Of a stretch of DNA of 64,000 nucleotides, positions 52,984 through 63,862 are shown piece after piece (the first letter of the stretch is position 1; the number at the start of each line of letters is the position of its first letter). The notes under the pieces were generated by a model, which saw only the letters and a list, made by a program, of their open reading frames with translations, did not search any database and was not told the origin of the DNA. Both the position numbers and the translations under genes were made by a program. Origin of the DNA: CAYTLW01 sp964438735 (lineage in GTDB: Bacteria; Myxococcota_A; UBA9042); contig CAYTLW010000025.1 in NCBI GenBank assembly GCA_964438735.1, forward strand, positions 12,317 through 76,316. The letters run 5' to 3'.

Positions 52984-55098
52984 CTACTGACTCGCGGGCG
53001 CCGCCGTATCGGTGCCAAGGCGTTGCAGGTAGGCGATCAAGGCCACGATCTCCTTGTCGCCCATGCCCTCGACGCCGCTGCTGACCAGGTCCGCGTCGAT
53101 GGTGGCGGCCTGCTTCTTCGCCTCGTCTACGGCGCCGGCCACCTCTGCGTCCGTGTAGTGCGCGCCCAGCTTGCGCATGGCGTCCACCTTGTCTCGGGTC
53201 AGGGACAGGTCCAGGTCAGCGTCGAAGAGCCAGGGATAGGGCGGCATGATGGAGTCGCCCGTGGTCGAGCGTGGATCCTTCATGTGGTTGTAGTGCCACA
53301 GGTTGGGATACTTGCCGCCGACCCGATGCAGGTCCGGGCCGGTGCGCTTGGAGCCAAACTGGAAGGGGTGGTCGTAGACGAACTCGCCGGCCTTGGACCA
53401 GTCGCCATAACGCTCGGTCTCGGCGCGCAGCGGGCGGATCATCTGCGAGTGGCAGTTGTAGCAACCCTCGCGGATGTAGATGTCCCGCCCCTCCAGCTCC
53501 AACGGCGTATAGGGCTGCACCGCAGCGATGGAGGGCACGTTCGACTCGATGGCCAACACGGGCACGATCTCCAGGATCGAGCCGATGAGCACGGCCACCA
53601 GGGCGCCGACCGTGAAGGCCAGGGGGCGGCCTTCCAGGCGGGTGATCCAGGAGCCGGTGAGCTTGTGATCGCTGGCCAGAGCGGGCGCCGAGTCTTCGGT
53701 ATCTATCAGCTCCCCCGCACCCCGAGCCGTCATGACCCAGTTGACGGCGCCGATGACCACGCCGCCGAGGTAGAGCGCGCCGCCGACCATGCGCAGCCAG
53801 TAGAAGGGCTGCAGGCGGGTGACCGTCTCCATGAAGTTCGGGTAGGCCAGCCGACCGCTCTCGTCGAAGGCGAACCACATCAGGCCCTGGGTGATGCCCG
53901 CGCTCCACATGGAGACGACGTAGAAGACCATGCCCAGCAGGCCGACCCAGAAGTGGGCGTTGGCCATCTTGATGCTGTAGAGCGGCTTGCGATACAGCCG
54001 CGGGATGAGCCAGTAGAGCATTCCGAAGGTGAGGAAGCCGTTCCAGCCCAGGGCGCCGCCATGTACGTGGCCGATGGTCCAGTCGGTGTAGTGGCTCAGG
54101 GCGTTGAGCTTCTTGATGGCCAGCATGGGCCCCTCGAAGGTGGCCACGCCGTAGAAGGTGATGGCCACCACCATGAACTTGATGACCGGGTCGGTGCGCA
54201 GCTTGTCCCAGGCGCCGCGAAGGGTGAGCAGGCCGTTGATCATGCCGCCCCAGCTGGGCGCGATGAGCATCAGCGAAAAGACCATGCCCAGGGTCTGGGC
54301 CCACTCGGGCAGGGCGGTATAGAGCAGGTGGTGGGGGCCGGCCCAGATGTAGAGGAAGACCAGGCTCCAGAAGTGCACGATGGAGAGGCGATAGGAGTAG
54401 ACAGGGCGCTCGGCCGCTTTGGGCATGAAGTAGTACATCAGGCCCAGGAAAGGGGTGGTCAGGAAGAAGGCGACCGCGTTGTGGCCGTACCACCACTGCA
54501 CCAGCGCGTCTTGCACGCCGGCGTAGACCGAGTAGCTCTTCAAGAAGGCCACCGGCAGCTCCAGCGAGTTGACGATATGCAGCAAGGCGACCGTGACCAG
54601 GGTGGCGATGTAGAACCAGATGGCGACGTAGAGGTGACGCTCGCGGCGCCTGGCGATGGTGCCGAAGAAGTTGATCGCGAAGCCGACCCAGACCACCGCG
54701 ATGGCGATGTCGATGGGCCATTCCAACTCGGCGTATTCCTTGCCGGTGGTGATGCCCAACGGCAGGGTGATGGCCGCCGCAACGATGATCGCCTGCCAGC
54801 CCCAGAAGTGGAAGCTGCTCAGCGCGTCGCTGAACATGCGCGCCTTGAGCAGGCGCTGGGTCGAGTAGTAGATGCCGGCGAAGATGGCGTTGCCGGCGAA
54901 GGCGAAGATGACCGCGTTGGTATGCAGCGGTCGCAGGCGCCCGAAGCTCAGCCACTCCACGCCGCCGTTGGCCGGCCACCAGGCCAGCTGCAGCGCCAGC
55001 AGGATGCCGGCGGCCATGCCGACGATCGCCCAGAGGACGGTCGCCCAGGCGAACATACGGACGATCGCGTCGTCGTAGCGGAAGGTCTCGGCCTTCAT
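52984..55098 (-). CDS. ccoNO: Fused cbb3 cytochrome oxidase subunits I and II (CcoN-CcoO)
   Basis: A 704-residue fusion. CcoN (about 1-475) has the twelve-helix oxidase core with its metal ligands: low-spin heme His in [10 protein letters not shown], CuB and Tyr-type region in WYGHNAVAF, CuB His pair in [11 protein letters not shown], and heme ligands in [13 protein letters not shown]. CcoO (about 485-704) has one helix then a cytochrome c domain with CYNCH at ~545 and a Met-containing PPYPW segment. The complex reduces O2 to water with high affinity and pumps protons. Fused ccoNO occurs in some Bacteroidota and other groups; usually they are separate. ATG at 55098 overlaps ccoS stop as ATGA and has AGGAG. 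Confidence 0.97.
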   Translation of the reverse strand: MKAETFRYDDAIVRMFAWATVLWAIVGMAAGILLALQLAWWPANGGVEWLSFGRLRPLHTNAVIFAFAGNAIFAGIYYSTQRLLKARMFSDALSSFHFWGWQAIIVAAAITLPLGITTGKEYAELEWPIDIAIAVVWVGFAINFFGTIARRRERHLYVAIWFYIATLVTVALLHIVNSLELPVAFLKSYSVYAGVQDALVQWWYGHNAVAFFLTTPFLGLMYYFMPKAAERPVYSYRLSIVHFWSLVFLYIWAGPHHLLYTALPEWAQTLGMVFSLMLIAPSWGGMINGLLTLRGAWDKLRTDPVIKFMVVAITFYGVATFEGPMLAIKKLNALSHYTDWTIGHVHGGALGWNGFLTFGMLYWLIPRLYRKPLYSIKMANAHFWVGLLGMVFYVVSMWSAGITQGLMWFAFDESGRLAYPNFMETVTRLQPFYWLRMVGGALYLGGVVIGAVNWVMTARGAGELIDTEDSAPALASDHKLTGSWITRLEGRPLAFTVGALVAVLIGSILEIVPVLAIESNVPSIAAVQPYTPLELEGRDIYIREGCYNCHSQMIRPLRAETERYGDWSKAGEFVYDHPFQFGSKRTGPDLHRVGGKYPNLWHYNHMKDPRSTTGDSIMPPYPWLFDADLDLSLTRDKVDAMRKLGAHYTDAEVAGAVDEAKKQAATIDADLVSSGVEGMGDKEIVALIAYLQRLGTDTAAPASQ

Positions 55099-55289
55099 CG
55101 CACATCTCCTGTTGGTGGGGGCTCGCGGGCGGGCTCGGAGACGGGGGCTTCGTCCGGCTCCATCAAAGGCCTCGCAGCGGCGACTTCCAGGGCTTCGAAC
55201 TGGCGCTGTCGGGCGGCCCAGATGAATGCAACGACCGCGCAGCCGGCCAGCAGCAGGGATGCCGGAAGCAGGACGTAGACGATGCTCAT
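55095..55289 (-). CDS. ccoS: CcoS-like cbb3 oxidase maturation protein
   Basis: A 64-residue protein with one N-terminal membrane helix ([21 protein letters not shown]) and a short Pro/Glu-rich tail. The start overlaps ccoI by one base (TGATG), and the stop overlaps ccoNO. Size, helix and position agree with CcoS/FixS, required for heme-copper loading. The C-terminus here lacks the usual conserved length, so the call rests partly on context. Confidence 0.9.
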   Translation of the reverse strand: MSIVYVLLPASLLLAGCAVVAFIWAARQRQFEALEVAAARPLMEPDEAPVSEPAREPPPTGDVR

Positions 55290-57904
55290 CAGCGCGCTCC
55301 GGGCCCCCCGGCGCGAACAGTTGACGTCTGTGTCCGATTGGTGTCAAGGCGGCTGCCCTTGACCCATGCCCAGCCGACCACGCTCAGGGAGCTGATCGGC
55401 ATCAGGATGGCCGCCAGCAGGGGTGTGATCGCGCCCGCCGCCGCAAGGCCGATGGTCAGCGCGTTGTAGACGAGCGCGCCGGCGATGGCGACGTGTGCGA
55501 CCCGTCGCGCTCCCGTCGCCACGTCGAAGAGCACCACCAGACCGTGCAAGCCGACCGCAGGCAGGACCACATCGCTGGCTGCGACGGCCGCAGGCGTGGC
55601 CGAACCCACCGCCACCGCCACGTCGGCACGCTCCAGGGCGGCGATGTCGTTGTGGCCATCGCCGACCATGACCGCCGCGCCCCGCTGTGCCAGGCGACCG
55701 AGCTGCTGGACCTTGGCCTGCGGACTCGCCTCGGCCAGCTGACCGTCGACCTGCAACCGATCGGCCACGCGATCGACCGCCCGCTGGTGGTCGCCGCTGA
55801 TCAGCCAGGTCTCCAGCCCGCGGTCCCGGCGCAGCGCTCCCACGGTGGCCGCCGCGTCCGCTCGCAGTCGATCGGCCGTCGCGAAGCCCGCCACCAGGCG
55901 CAACCCTGCAGCGTCGTCCAGGGGGGAGCCGTCGCCCGTGTCGGGGTCGAGTCCTTCCTGCGGCGACACGGCCGCGCCGTAGACCAGCACGATGGTGTGC
56001 CCGGCCGCCCGCCAGCTCTTGAGCCGCTCTTCCGTCGTGGGGGAGGTGGGCAGGTCGCGTTCGGCCGCCCCGCGCGCGGACAGAGCCAGCACCCGCCAGT
56101 CATGGGCCAGGCCGGCGATGCCGCTGCCGGGCAGCGACTGGATGCGTTGTGGAGGTTCGGACGCCGCCGTCGTCGTATCGCCCAGGTGCGCCACCAGGGC
56201 TGAGGCCACGGGGTGACGACTGGTGGCCTCAATCTGCACCAGCGCGCGGCGGATTTCGGGCCAGTCGTCGGGCTCCACCACCAGCGAATCGACCACGGCG
56301 GGGCGACCCTCGGTGACCGTGCCGGTCTTGTCGAAGACCACCGAGCGCACTTCCGCCAGGGCCTCCAGGACCGCCGCGCGCTGGACCAGCACACCGCGTC
56401 GGGCGGCGCTGGCCACCGCCATGGCCACCGTCACCGGCGTCGCCAGACCCAGGGCGCAGGGGCAAGCCACGATGAGCACCGCCACGGCCACCTCGATGGC
56501 CGCCGCCGCGCTGGCGTGCCACCACCAGCCGGCGAAGGAGAGCGCCGCCACCGTCAGCACCACGGATGTGAAGGCCACGCCGAGGCGATCGGCCGCCGCG
56601 GGCATGGCGGCCTTGACACGTCGGCGCGGGGTCGTCGGTCGGTTCGCGGTGGCCGCATCGCTAGCCGACACGCGCACCAGGGTCGCTCCAGTCAGGGGAA
56701 TCGCCCCGGCGACGACCCGTGCCCCCCGAATCTGCCGCTGGGGACGCGACTCGCCGGTGACCACACGCAGGTCGAAGTCCTGGTCGTCGCTGGAGAGCTC
56801 CGCCTCGAAGGGCAACTCCTCGCCGCCGTCCAGGCGGATTCGCTCGCCGACCGCCACGTCCTCGGGCGGCAGCTCCTGCCAGCGACCCTGTCGCCAGGTG
56901 CGCACCAATTGCGGCATGGCCGCGGCCAGCAGGCGGGCGCGCGCCGCCGCCCGCTCGATGGCCCGGGCTTGCACGAAGCGCCCCAGCCGCAGGGCGAAGA
57001 CCAGCACCGTCAACGAGTCGAAATAGAGGGCGTGCCAACGACCCATGGGCAGCTGCGCCATGGACCACAACCAGGCCGCGACGATGCCGAGCGCGATGGG
57101 CAGGTCCAGCCCGACCACACCGCGTTTCAGACCGGCCCAGGCCACGCGCACGAAGGGTCGGGCCGGCGAAAACAGGCAGACGGTCGCCAGCGCGGCCGAG
57201 ACCCAGGCAAAGAGCGCCGCCAGAGGGCCGTCGTCGAGGCCGAAATAGAGCGGCAACGTCAACAGCATCGTGTTGGCCGCCAGGGCGCCTGCGATGGCCA
57301 CCTCGGCCAGGTCCCGGCGGGCCTCTTCTCCGTCTTCCCGCTCGCCGGGCAGGCCGATCCCATATCCGAACGCAGCGAGCTCGTCGGCGAAGGCCGCCAG
57401 GCGCACCTCGTCCGACGCCCGCAGGCGCAGGCTCCGGGCCAGGGGATCGACCTGGATCTCGACCAACCCGTCCTGCCGCTGGCCCAACTGTTCGATCAGC
57501 CAGGCGCAGGCCACGCAGGTCATGCCGCGCACCATCCACTCGGTCTCGATGCCCTCGTTGACCTGCCCGTCGCTGACCTGCCCGTCACCGCCCTGGCTGT
57601 TGCGGCCACGCCAGCGCGTTGGCCGGCAGTGCTCTTTTCGATAGCGCTCGCTGTCCAGGTAGCCATGTCGGCCGTGACCGCCGGGCCGGGCGGGTACGCC
57701 CCGCAATGCCTCTGGATCGCGATCGCGCAAGCGATACCAGGCAGCCAGACCGCCCGCGTGCAGCGCCCCATGAACCGCCTCGCAGCCGGCACAGCAAAAG
57801 CGCGCCTCCGTGGCGGTCGGCGCCTCGCAGTGAGCGCAGCGGCCAGTGTTCGCGGATGGATCGACGCCGCTGCCGTCGTCGTGCAGCGCCGTCGATTGGC
57901 TCAC
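55289..57904 (-). CDS. ccoI: CcoI-like copper-transporting P-type ATPase
   Basis: An 871-residue P1B-type ATPase that should export Cu(I) for CuB assembly. The N-terminus has a Cys-rich segment (CAHCEAP, CCAGC), then a heavy-metal domain with GMTCVACAW at about residue 130. The CPC of ACPCALG is at ~480, DKTGT phosphorylation motif at ~527, TGES dephosphorylation motif at ~400, SRHP at ~560 and GDGHND at ~752. GTG at 57904 overlaps the carbamoyltransferase stop as GTGA. All catalytic residues are present. A low-complexity spacer around [13 protein letters not shown] precedes the metal domain. Confidence 0.95.
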   Translation of the reverse strand: MSQSTALHDDGSGVDPSANTGRCAHCEAPTATEARFCCAGCEAVHGALHAGGLAAWYRLRDRDPEALRGVPARPGGHGRHGYLDSERYRKEHCRPTRWRGRNSQGGDGQVSDGQVNEGIETEWMVRGMTCVACAWLIEQLGQRQDGLVEIQVDPLARSLRLRASDEVRLAAFADELAAFGYGIGLPGEREDGEEARRDLAEVAIAGALAANTMLLTLPLYFGLDDGPLAALFAWVSAALATVCLFSPARPFVRVAWAGLKRGVVGLDLPIALGIVAAWLWSMAQLPMGRWHALYFDSLTVLVFALRLGRFVQARAIERAAARARLLAAAMPQLVRTWRQGRWQELPPEDVAVGERIRLDGGEELPFEAELSSDDQDFDLRVVTGESRPQRQIRGARVVAGAIPLTGATLVRVSASDAATANRPTTPRRRVKAAMPAAADRLGVAFTSVVLTVAALSFAGWWWHASAAAAIEVAVAVLIVACPCALGLATPVTVAMAVASAARRGVLVQRAAVLEALAEVRSVVFDKTGTVTEGRPAVVDSLVVEPDDWPEIRRALVQIEATSRHPVASALVAHLGDTTTAASEPPQRIQSLPGSGIAGLAHDWRVLALSARGAAERDLPTSPTTEERLKSWRAAGHTIVLVYGAAVSPQEGLDPDTGDGSPLDDAAGLRLVAGFATADRLRADAAATVGALRRDRGLETWLISGDHQRAVDRVADRLQVDGQLAEASPQAKVQQLGRLAQRGAAVMVGDGHNDIAALERADVAVAVGSATPAAVAASDVVLPAVGLHGLVVLFDVATGARRVAHVAIAGALVYNALTIGLAAAGAITPLLAAILMPISSLSVVGWAWVKGSRLDTNRTQTSTVRAGGPGAR

Positions 57905-59565
57905 GTCTGTCGCTCCGACCAGATTGCCGCGACGCGCAGCTCACCACCGATCACCACCGCGTCCAGGCCAGCGCTTTCAGCAGCCGCCGCGGCCTGGCGG
58001 ACATCGCAGACGATGGGCTCGCGGTGATGATTGAAGCTGGTATTGACCAGCGCTGGCACGCCGCTGCGCGTCTCGAAGGCCTGCAGCAGGCGGCACAGCC
58101 AGGGATCATCGTCGTGGTCCACCACCTGCGGCCGCGCGGTGCCGTCGGCATGCACTGCGGCAGGGGCGGCGGCGGCGAACTCGGGTCGGGCGGGCAGGGC
58201 GATGGTCATCTCGCGGGTGGCGCGGGCGATCTTGTGCCGATCCGACCCGAAAGCCTCAGCCCAGCGTTCGACCCGCAGCAGCGGGCCGAAGGGCATGAAG
58301 GGCTCCCGGCCCAGGGCCATGCCGACCCGGCGGGCGACATCCTTCCGACTGGCATCGAAGAGCACCGAACGTCGTCCCAGGGCCCGCGGGCCGAACTCCA
58401 TCGCGCCACGAGCGACCCCGACCGCCGCGCCCGCCGCCAGCAGATCGGCGATCGGCTCCACCTCGGCATCACCGCTGATGCGCGGGCCCAGGTCCATGGC
58501 TGGCAGACCCGCAGACACGGCCGTCGCACCCGCGCCATGCAGCGCCGCGCCCAGGCAGAGTCCCTGGTCGCCCATGGCCGGAACGATGGCGAACTCGTCC
58601 ACCGGAAGCTCAGCCAGCCGGCCGTTCAGCGAGACATTGGCGAAGAGCCCGCCGGCCACCGCCAGGCGACGCGAGCCGGTGGCCGCCAGGTGATGCTGCA
58701 CCACGGCCAGCACCGCCTCCTCGAGCGCAGTTTGCAGGGAGTGGGCCAGCGCCACCCGGTCCAGGCCGTCCGCGAGCGCGGCGCGCAGTCTGCCCAGGGC
58801 AGCCCGACGGTCGACCCGCATCACCCCCTGCTGAACCCGAATCTCGGCCGACAGATCGAGCGCCGGCGGCTGACGCCACAGCCCCGCCAGCCCGGTCAAC
58901 TTGCCCTCTTCCCCTTCTCGAAAACCCAACACGCGGGTCAGGGCGCCATAGAGCAACGCGACGGAGGACTCGGGGCCGCCCCGCCACAGGCGCTCCAGCG
59001 TGCCCTCGTCGGCCCGCCAGATGGCCGTGGACACGCCATCACCGTAGCCGTCCATGGTCACCACCAACGCCTGCCCCGGCCCCAGCGCGGCCGCGGCGCC
59101 GGTGGCGTGGGCCAGGTGGTGGTCGACGAATGACAGCCGCGCGTGGCCCAGCCCCTGCTCCGCCAGCCGACGGCGGATCAGCGCCGCCGAAGCCAGCCGC
59201 TCCAGGTCGCGCAGGCCAGGGATCCGGGCGAGGCGATTCTGGAAGGCGGCGAAGAGCTGCGAGCTCGGCGCCAGCGGGTCGATCTGTTGCGGCGGCATGG
59301 CGGCGTAGCGGCCATCCAACAGCCGAGCCGGCGCGCGACCGAAGGTACCGGCCATGACCACGCGACGGACCTGCGCCCCGGCGCAACCGGCAGCGGCGAG
59401 GCAGGCTTCGATGGATCGTCGCGGCCAGCCGCCCTGCTTCTTCACCCGCGACAGGCGCTCCTCAGAGACCGCCGCCAACAGGCCAGCGGGTCCGGCCAGC
59501 GCGGCACCGGCGTCGTGGCCATCCCACAGGCCCAGGACCAGCTCGTCCCGCTCCTCGCGCGCCAC
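57901..59565 (-). CDS. NodU/CmcH-family carbamoyltransferase (second copy)
   Basis: A 554-residue enzyme of the carbamoyltransferase family that uses carbamoyl phosphate and ATP to put a carbamoyl group on a hydroxyl, as in TobZ, CmcH and NodU. Marks: WDGHDAGAAL at the start, VSEERLSRVKKQGGWP, metal-site VDHHLAHATGAA, EGKLTGLAG, DQGLCLGAAL, and in the C domain EFGPRALGRRSVLFDA and NTSFNHHREPIVC. GTG at 59565 is used, with upstream in-frame TGA; its ribosome site is poor. It lies 36 bases after the membrane-protein stop and its own stop overlaps ccoI. Family enzymes act on sugars or antibiotics; a surface glycan is plausible here. Confidence 0.9.
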   Translation of the reverse strand: MAREERDELVLGLWDGHDAGAALAGPAGLLAAVSEERLSRVKKQGGWPRRSIEACLAAAGCAGAQVRRVVMAGTFGRAPARLLDGRYAAMPPQQIDPLAPSSQLFAAFQNRLARIPGLRDLERLASAALIRRRLAEQGLGHARLSFVDHHLAHATGAAAALGPGQALVVTMDGYGDGVSTAIWRADEGTLERLWRGGPESSVALLYGALTRVLGFREGEEGKLTGLAGLWRQPPALDLSAEIRVQQGVMRVDRRAALGRLRAALADGLDRVALAHSLQTALEEAVLAVVQHHLAATGSRRLAVAGGLFANVSLNGRLAELPVDEFAIVPAMGDQGLCLGAALHGAGATAVSAGLPAMDLGPRISGDAEVEPIADLLAAGAAVGVARGAMEFGPRALGRRSVLFDASRKDVARRVGMALGREPFMPFGPLLRVERWAEAFGSDRHKIARATREMTIALPARPEFAAAAPAAVHADGTARPQVVDHDDDPWLCRLLQAFETRSGVPALVNTSFNHHREPIVCDVRQAAAAAESAGLDAVVIGGELRVAAIWSERQT

Positions 59566-59601
59566 CTTGACCAGCTTGTCCTCCAGCTCGCAGACAGGGC
59601 G

Positions 59602-61833
59602 TCAGTTATGTAGCGCCGGGCCGCCGTCGACGATGTGCAGCCGGCCGGCGGCTGCGCGGGCCCGCCAGACCAGGTGGCGTGCGCCCTCCAGGTTGGTCGC
59701 CAGCGCCAGGGCCAGCGGTCCTGTCCGGACGCGCAGGCGTACACAGGGCCGCGCCAGGGGGGCGTGGCTCAGGTCGCGCCAGATGGGCGCGTCCGGCGGC
59801 GCCGGGGTATCGCCCAGCAGCAGCCAGCGGAACTCTCCCTGCACCTTGGTGGCCGGCAGCTCGGCGTGGGGGGCGACCGGTGGTTTGCCTGCCAGCCAGC
59901 TGTAGTCGCCGTGCAGGATCAGCAGGCCCGGCCAGGGCGCGTCGCCAGGCGTCGCCAGCAGGGTCACCGGCACGGTCGCCCACGGCACGGCGACCGGGCC
60001 CAGCAGGGTGGCTCCGCGGCCTTGCACCAGATCGACCGTCGGCGCCTCTTCGCAGCCAGATTCACCCGCGTCCAGTCCATCCCAGGGCGGATTCGCCAGC
60101 GAGAGGGTGACTTCCGTAGGCAGACCATCGCTAGCCGGGGCGTCTGCCGGCCAGCCCCACGGCGCGTGGCGATGGCTCAGCGCAGGGGCGTGCAGGTCGG
60201 CCGCCACACGACGTAACGCCTCGCCGCCACGGAAGGCGCGAAAGTCGCCCAGTCGCCCGATGTCGGGCAGCAGGCCCACATCCAGGGCGCTTCGACGCTC
60301 CATCTCCAGCAGACCTGGCACCTCCACGGCATCTTCCGGAAAGACAGCGGCGTAGCGCGGGTCGGCTGGCACCTGCCAGCTCTGCAGTATCGGCGTCACC
60401 AGCAGCAAAGCCAGGCCCGCCAGGATCGCCGGCAAGCCCCACTTCAAGGGCTGCCGCGCCGCCGCCTTCACACCCAACAGCATCCACTCCAGGATCGGCC
60501 AGAGCAGCAGCAGGCCGACACCCATCTTGTTGGCATCATCCCACTTCTCCTGCAGCGCGAGCGCTGCCCACAGCGGAATCAGCCACGCCGCCCGCACCGC
60601 CAGGCCCCGCCGATTGCCGCGCGCGCTGAACGCCACGCCCGCAGCCGCGACCGCACACAGCAACACGCCGAAATGGTCGAGCAGCCACAAGGGCCACAGC
60701 GCGAAGGTCGGGAAGGCGTTGTGCGGTGTGCGCACCACCTCGGCGTAGAGCGGCCAGTTGAGCATGCCCTCCCACTGGAAGCTGCCCAGGACCGAGTCGT
60801 GCACCTGCGGTGGCACCTGGCCGAAGCTCTCGAAGCGGAACACGGAACCCATGGCCAGGTGATGGTGCAGATGCCAGGGCAGGGTGCCGAGCGCCATGGT
60901 GCCGGTCAGTAGCGCTGCCGGTCGCCAGCGCCAGCGACCGTCTCGCGGCCAGGCCGCAGCCAGCAACCAGGCTGGCACCGCCAGCACCAGCACGTGGCGC
61001 ATACCCAAGGCCAGCGCGGCCACCACGCCCAGCACCAGCCAGGGCGCCCGCCTGCCGAGCAACCAGGGCGCAAACGAAGCCAGCGTCGCCAGCGCCAGCA
61101 GGTTCTCGTCCACCAGCGGGTTCTTCAGCAGCCATGGGTTCAGCGCGAGCAGGACCAGCGCCAGCAAGCCCATGGGCCGGCCGGACAGGCGCACACCGGT
61201 GGTGTACGCGCCCCCGGCGATGAGGGCACCGCACCCAGCGTAGAGCAGCCGCGGCCCCAGCCCCTGAAACAGGCCAAGGAAGGCGGCGATGACCGCCGGG
61301 TTGCCCAGGCGGGCGTCCTGGATGTTCTCGCGCATCACGTCTGCGGTCTGCGGCAGCGCGCCGACGGCGATGAGACCCACCTGGTGGATGCACGAGTGCC
61401 CGACCGAGAAGATGGATCGATCCCAGCGCAGGAAGTAGACGGCCGCCACCGCCAATATGGCCAACCCGCCGACGCGGTGTACCCGCAGGACAGGCGCCAT
61501 CGCCAGCGGCACCAACGTGGTGTCATGGTGCCGGCGTCGCAGCTCCCAGATACCCGCCGATCCAGACATGGAGACCAGCGCCACGGCCAGCACCGAGGTC
61601 GGTGCCACGGGCACGCCAGCGGCCAGATAGAGCATGAAGGAGAGCGCCGGCACGACGCCGAATCCCCACGCCGCGGCCAGGCCCACCAGGCCCAACATCT
61701 CGCCGTCGGTCTGCGGCCCCTGGCGATCCGGCAGCGGCCGACTCACCAGCGCAGCCAGGATGCCGGTCGCGGCCAGCGCCGCGCCGTACAGGAGGGTCAA
61801 CACCAGCAGAGCGATGACCAGGTTCGCCTCCAC
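59602..61833 (-). CDS. Polytopic membrane protein, possible GT-C glycosyltransferase
   Basis: A 743-residue protein with about ten to twelve hydrophobic helices in the first ~480 residues, then a soluble C-terminal region of ~250 residues rich in beta-prone sequence (SLANPPWDGLDAGESGCEE, ILHGDYSWLAG). The start was set at GTG 61833 because the longer reading from 62193 lies inside the carbamoyltransferase gene on the same strand. The architecture resembles PMT/ArnT-like GT-C enzymes, with a first extracytoplasmic loop containing WDRSIFSVGHSC, but no diagnostic motif is certain. Flanked by two carbamoyltransferases, it may build or move the glycan that they modify. TAA stop at 59602. Confidence 0.65.
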   Translation of the reverse strand: MEANLVIALLVLTLLYGAALAATGILAALVSRPLPDRQGPQTDGEMLGLVGLAAAWGFGVVPALSFMLYLAAGVPVAPTSVLAVALVSMSGSAGIWELRRRHHDTTLVPLAMAPVLRVHRVGGLAILAVAAVYFLRWDRSIFSVGHSCIHQVGLIAVGALPQTADVMRENIQDARLGNPAVIAAFLGLFQGLGPRLLYAGCGALIAGGAYTTGVRLSGRPMGLLALVLLALNPWLLKNPLVDENLLALATLASFAPWLLGRRAPWLVLGVVAALALGMRHVLVLAVPAWLLAAAWPRDGRWRWRPAALLTGTMALGTLPWHLHHHLAMGSVFRFESFGQVPPQVHDSVLGSFQWEGMLNWPLYAEVVRTPHNAFPTFALWPLWLLDHFGVLLCAVAAAGVAFSARGNRRGLAVRAAWLIPLWAALALQEKWDDANKMGVGLLLLWPILEWMLLGVKAAARQPLKWGLPAILAGLALLLVTPILQSWQVPADPRYAAVFPEDAVEVPGLLEMERRSALDVGLLPDIGRLGDFRAFRGGEALRRVAADLHAPALSHRHAPWGWPADAPASDGLPTEVTLSLANPPWDGLDAGESGCEEAPTVDLVQGRGATLLGPVAVPWATVPVTLLATPGDAPWPGLLILHGDYSWLAGKPPVAPHAELPATKVQGEFRWLLLGDTPAPPDAPIWRDLSHAPLARPCVRLRVRTGPLALALATNLEGARHLVWRARAAAGRLHIVDGGPALHN

Positions 61834-61847
61834 TGCGGGCCCAGACG

Positions 61848-63575
61848 TCAACCGCGGGTCTCGCCGTCGCCGCTGACCAGGAAGGGCCCCACCGTCAGCC
61901 ACGGCAGCCCGCTGGCGCGGAAGGCCCGAATCGCGTCCTGCGGCGAACAGACAATGGGCTCGCCGTGCATGTTGAACGAGGTGTTGATGAGCGTCGGAGC
62001 GCCGCTCATCTCGGAGTAGGTCTGCAGGACCTCGTGGTAGCCGGGATTGTCGGCCTCGTGAATGATCTGCGGCCGCGCCGTGCCGTCCAGGTGGACCACG
62101 CCGGGCGAGCGCTCCTTCATGGCCTCGCTGACCTCGAAGGTAATCGTCATGTAGCGCGCCGCGCGGCCCCCGCCCTCGGTGCCGACGAAGCACTCCTGCG
62201 CCCGATCGGCCAGGGTGACCGGCGCGAAGGGCATGAACTCGGTTCGATTGAGGCGCGCGTTGAGCCAGTCATTCACCGAAGGGTCGTCGGCCTTGTAGAG
62301 CAAAGAGCGATTGCCCAGGGCCCGCGGCCCATACTCCAGGCGCCCGTCGAAGCGGGCCACCACCTGGCTGTCATGTAGCAATTCGGCCGTGCGCGTGGCG
62401 ATGTTGTCGGGGCGCTCGTAGCGGCAGCCACTGGCTTCCAGGACCGTACCGACGGCCTCTTCATCGTAGCCGGGCCCCAGGTAGACCGAGTGCAGCGGAC
62501 CTTTACCCGCCGCCAGCGCCTTGGTGGTCTCTGGACCGCAATGTTCGGCCAGGGCGGCGTATCCGGCGCCCATGCTGATGCCCTGGTCGGTCATGGCCGG
62601 ATGCACGTAGAAGCTGTCCACCTCGGGCAGATTCAGGACCTTCTGGTTGACCACCACGTTGGCGAAGGTGCCGCCTGCAGCGACCACGTGGCGCAGGCCC
62701 GTCTCCTGGCAGGCGCGCTGCACCCACGCGGCGATGACGTCCTCGAGCCTCTTCTGGGCCGCGGCGGCCACGTCGGCGGGTTTGATGGCGCGCAGCTCGG
62801 CGTAGATGCCCCGCTGGCGGCTGCGGGTCAGCAGCGTGGGTGTGACGAAGGAGCGGCCGGCGTCATCGAGGCGGAAGAGGCGCTCCATCTGGCCGTAGGC
62901 GACCGCGGGATCGCCGTGCGCCGCCAGCCCGGTGACCTTGCCGGCCATCAGGTTGTGGTAGCCGAGCAGCTGGGCGATCTCACCGTAGAACTGGCCGGGC
63001 GAGTGGATGGCGCTCGAGCCCCAGAGGAATTCGCAGCGTCCGCCGCGGCAGGCGAAGACCTTGGCCGACCAGCCATCGCCCATGTTGTCGGCGGTGACCG
63101 CCAGGGCCTCGTCATGCTCGCTGGTGGCGTAGGCGGAGTAGGCGTGCGCGGTGTGGTGGTCGACGAGCGGCGACAGGCGTGGGAAGCGGCGCTTGAGCAT
63201 GAAGGTCGACAGGCGCTCAGTGGCCCAGGCCATGGCGCCGCCGCGGCTCATGCGATCCTGGATCATCAGCCAGGCTTTGTGCTGGGCGCCGAAGTAGTCG
63301 TGCTCGTCGTCGGGCAGGATGTTGCCCGATACCCGCGGCAGGAAGTGATGTTTGTTGCCCGGCACCACCAGGTCGATGTCGTCCAGGGTGACGCCGGCGA
63401 AGTCCAGACAGGCCTGCACGGACAGCTTGGGGAAGCCGGCGGCGAACTTGGTCCGATTCAAGCGCTCCTCGGCCACCGCGTAGATGGGCACGCCGTCGCG
63501 AAACAGGGTCGCGTTGGCGTTGGAGTCCTCGTGAATGCTCAGCAAGAGGTGCGGCGTGCCCGCCGTGGCCGTCAT
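61848..63575 (-). CDS. NodU/CmcH-family carbamoyltransferase (first copy)
   Basis: A 575-residue carbamoyltransferase homologue, diverged from the one at 57901. Marks are SIHEDSNANATLF (N-terminal metal/ATP loop), AEERLNRTKFAAGFP, metal-site VDHHTAHAYSAY, ADNMGDGWSAK, AGGTFANVVVNQKV, EYGPRALGNRSLLYKADDP, TARPQIIHEADNPGY and NTSFNMHGEPIVCSP. Both family halves are complete, so an active enzyme is expected. ATG at 63575 overlaps the preceding stop as ATGA. Two carbamoyltransferases in one operon suggest two acceptor sites or a heteromeric enzyme. Confidence 0.92.
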   Translation of the reverse strand: MTATAGTPHLLLSIHEDSNANATLFRDGVPIYAVAEERLNRTKFAAGFPKLSVQACLDFAGVTLDDIDLVVPGNKHHFLPRVSGNILPDDEHDYFGAQHKAWLMIQDRMSRGGAMAWATERLSTFMLKRRFPRLSPLVDHHTAHAYSAYATSEHDEALAVTADNMGDGWSAKVFACRGGRCEFLWGSSAIHSPGQFYGEIAQLLGYHNLMAGKVTGLAAHGDPAVAYGQMERLFRLDDAGRSFVTPTLLTRSRQRGIYAELRAIKPADVAAAAQKRLEDVIAAWVQRACQETGLRHVVAAGGTFANVVVNQKVLNLPEVDSFYVHPAMTDQGISMGAGYAALAEHCGPETTKALAAGKGPLHSVYLGPGYDEEAVGTVLEASGCRYERPDNIATRTAELLHDSQVVARFDGRLEYGPRALGNRSLLYKADDPSVNDWLNARLNRTEFMPFAPVTLADRAQECFVGTEGGGRAARYMTITFEVSEAMKERSPGVVHLDGTARPQIIHEADNPGYHEVLQTYSEMSGAPTLINTSFNMHGEPIVCSPQDAIRAFRASGLPWLTVGPFLVSGDGETRG

Positions 63576-63862
63576 GTCTGCTCACCCCCGCTGGCGCGCC
63601 GCCTCTGCAACAGTCCGTAACCGGCGACCGGCAGGCCGATAGCCAGACCCGTCGCCAGCACGAGGCCGCCGCTGATATGCGTGCGCAGGATCATCGCCGC
63701 TGCGAAGGCGACGAAGGGGATGCCAAACAGGCCGATGGCCGCGCCCGCAGCGACCAGGGGCAACGGCTCCCGAGCGCCCAGCAGCACCCAGGCGATGGCC
63801 ACGCCAGGGCCGACCAGGGCGACCAGGAACAGGAGTGCGTCGATGGCGAAGGAGCCGGTCAT
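63572..63862 (-). CDS. Small three-helix membrane protein of unknown function
   Basis: A 96-residue protein with three hydrophobic segments (IDALLFLVALVGPGVAIAWVLL; GLFGIPFVAFAAAMIL; LVLATGLAIGLPVAGYGLL). ATG 63862 is the first gene of the long transcript. Its stop overlaps the start of the first carbamoyltransferase. I do not recognise a family; it could be an accessory subunit of the membrane protein two genes on. The 138 bases upstream to the window edge (63863-64000) show no convincing promoter motif. Confidence 0.7.
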   Translation of the reverse strand: MTGSFAIDALLFLVALVGPGVAIAWVLLGAREPLPLVAAGAAIGLFGIPFVAFAAAMILRTHISGGLVLATGLAIGLPVAGYGLLQRRRASGGEQT

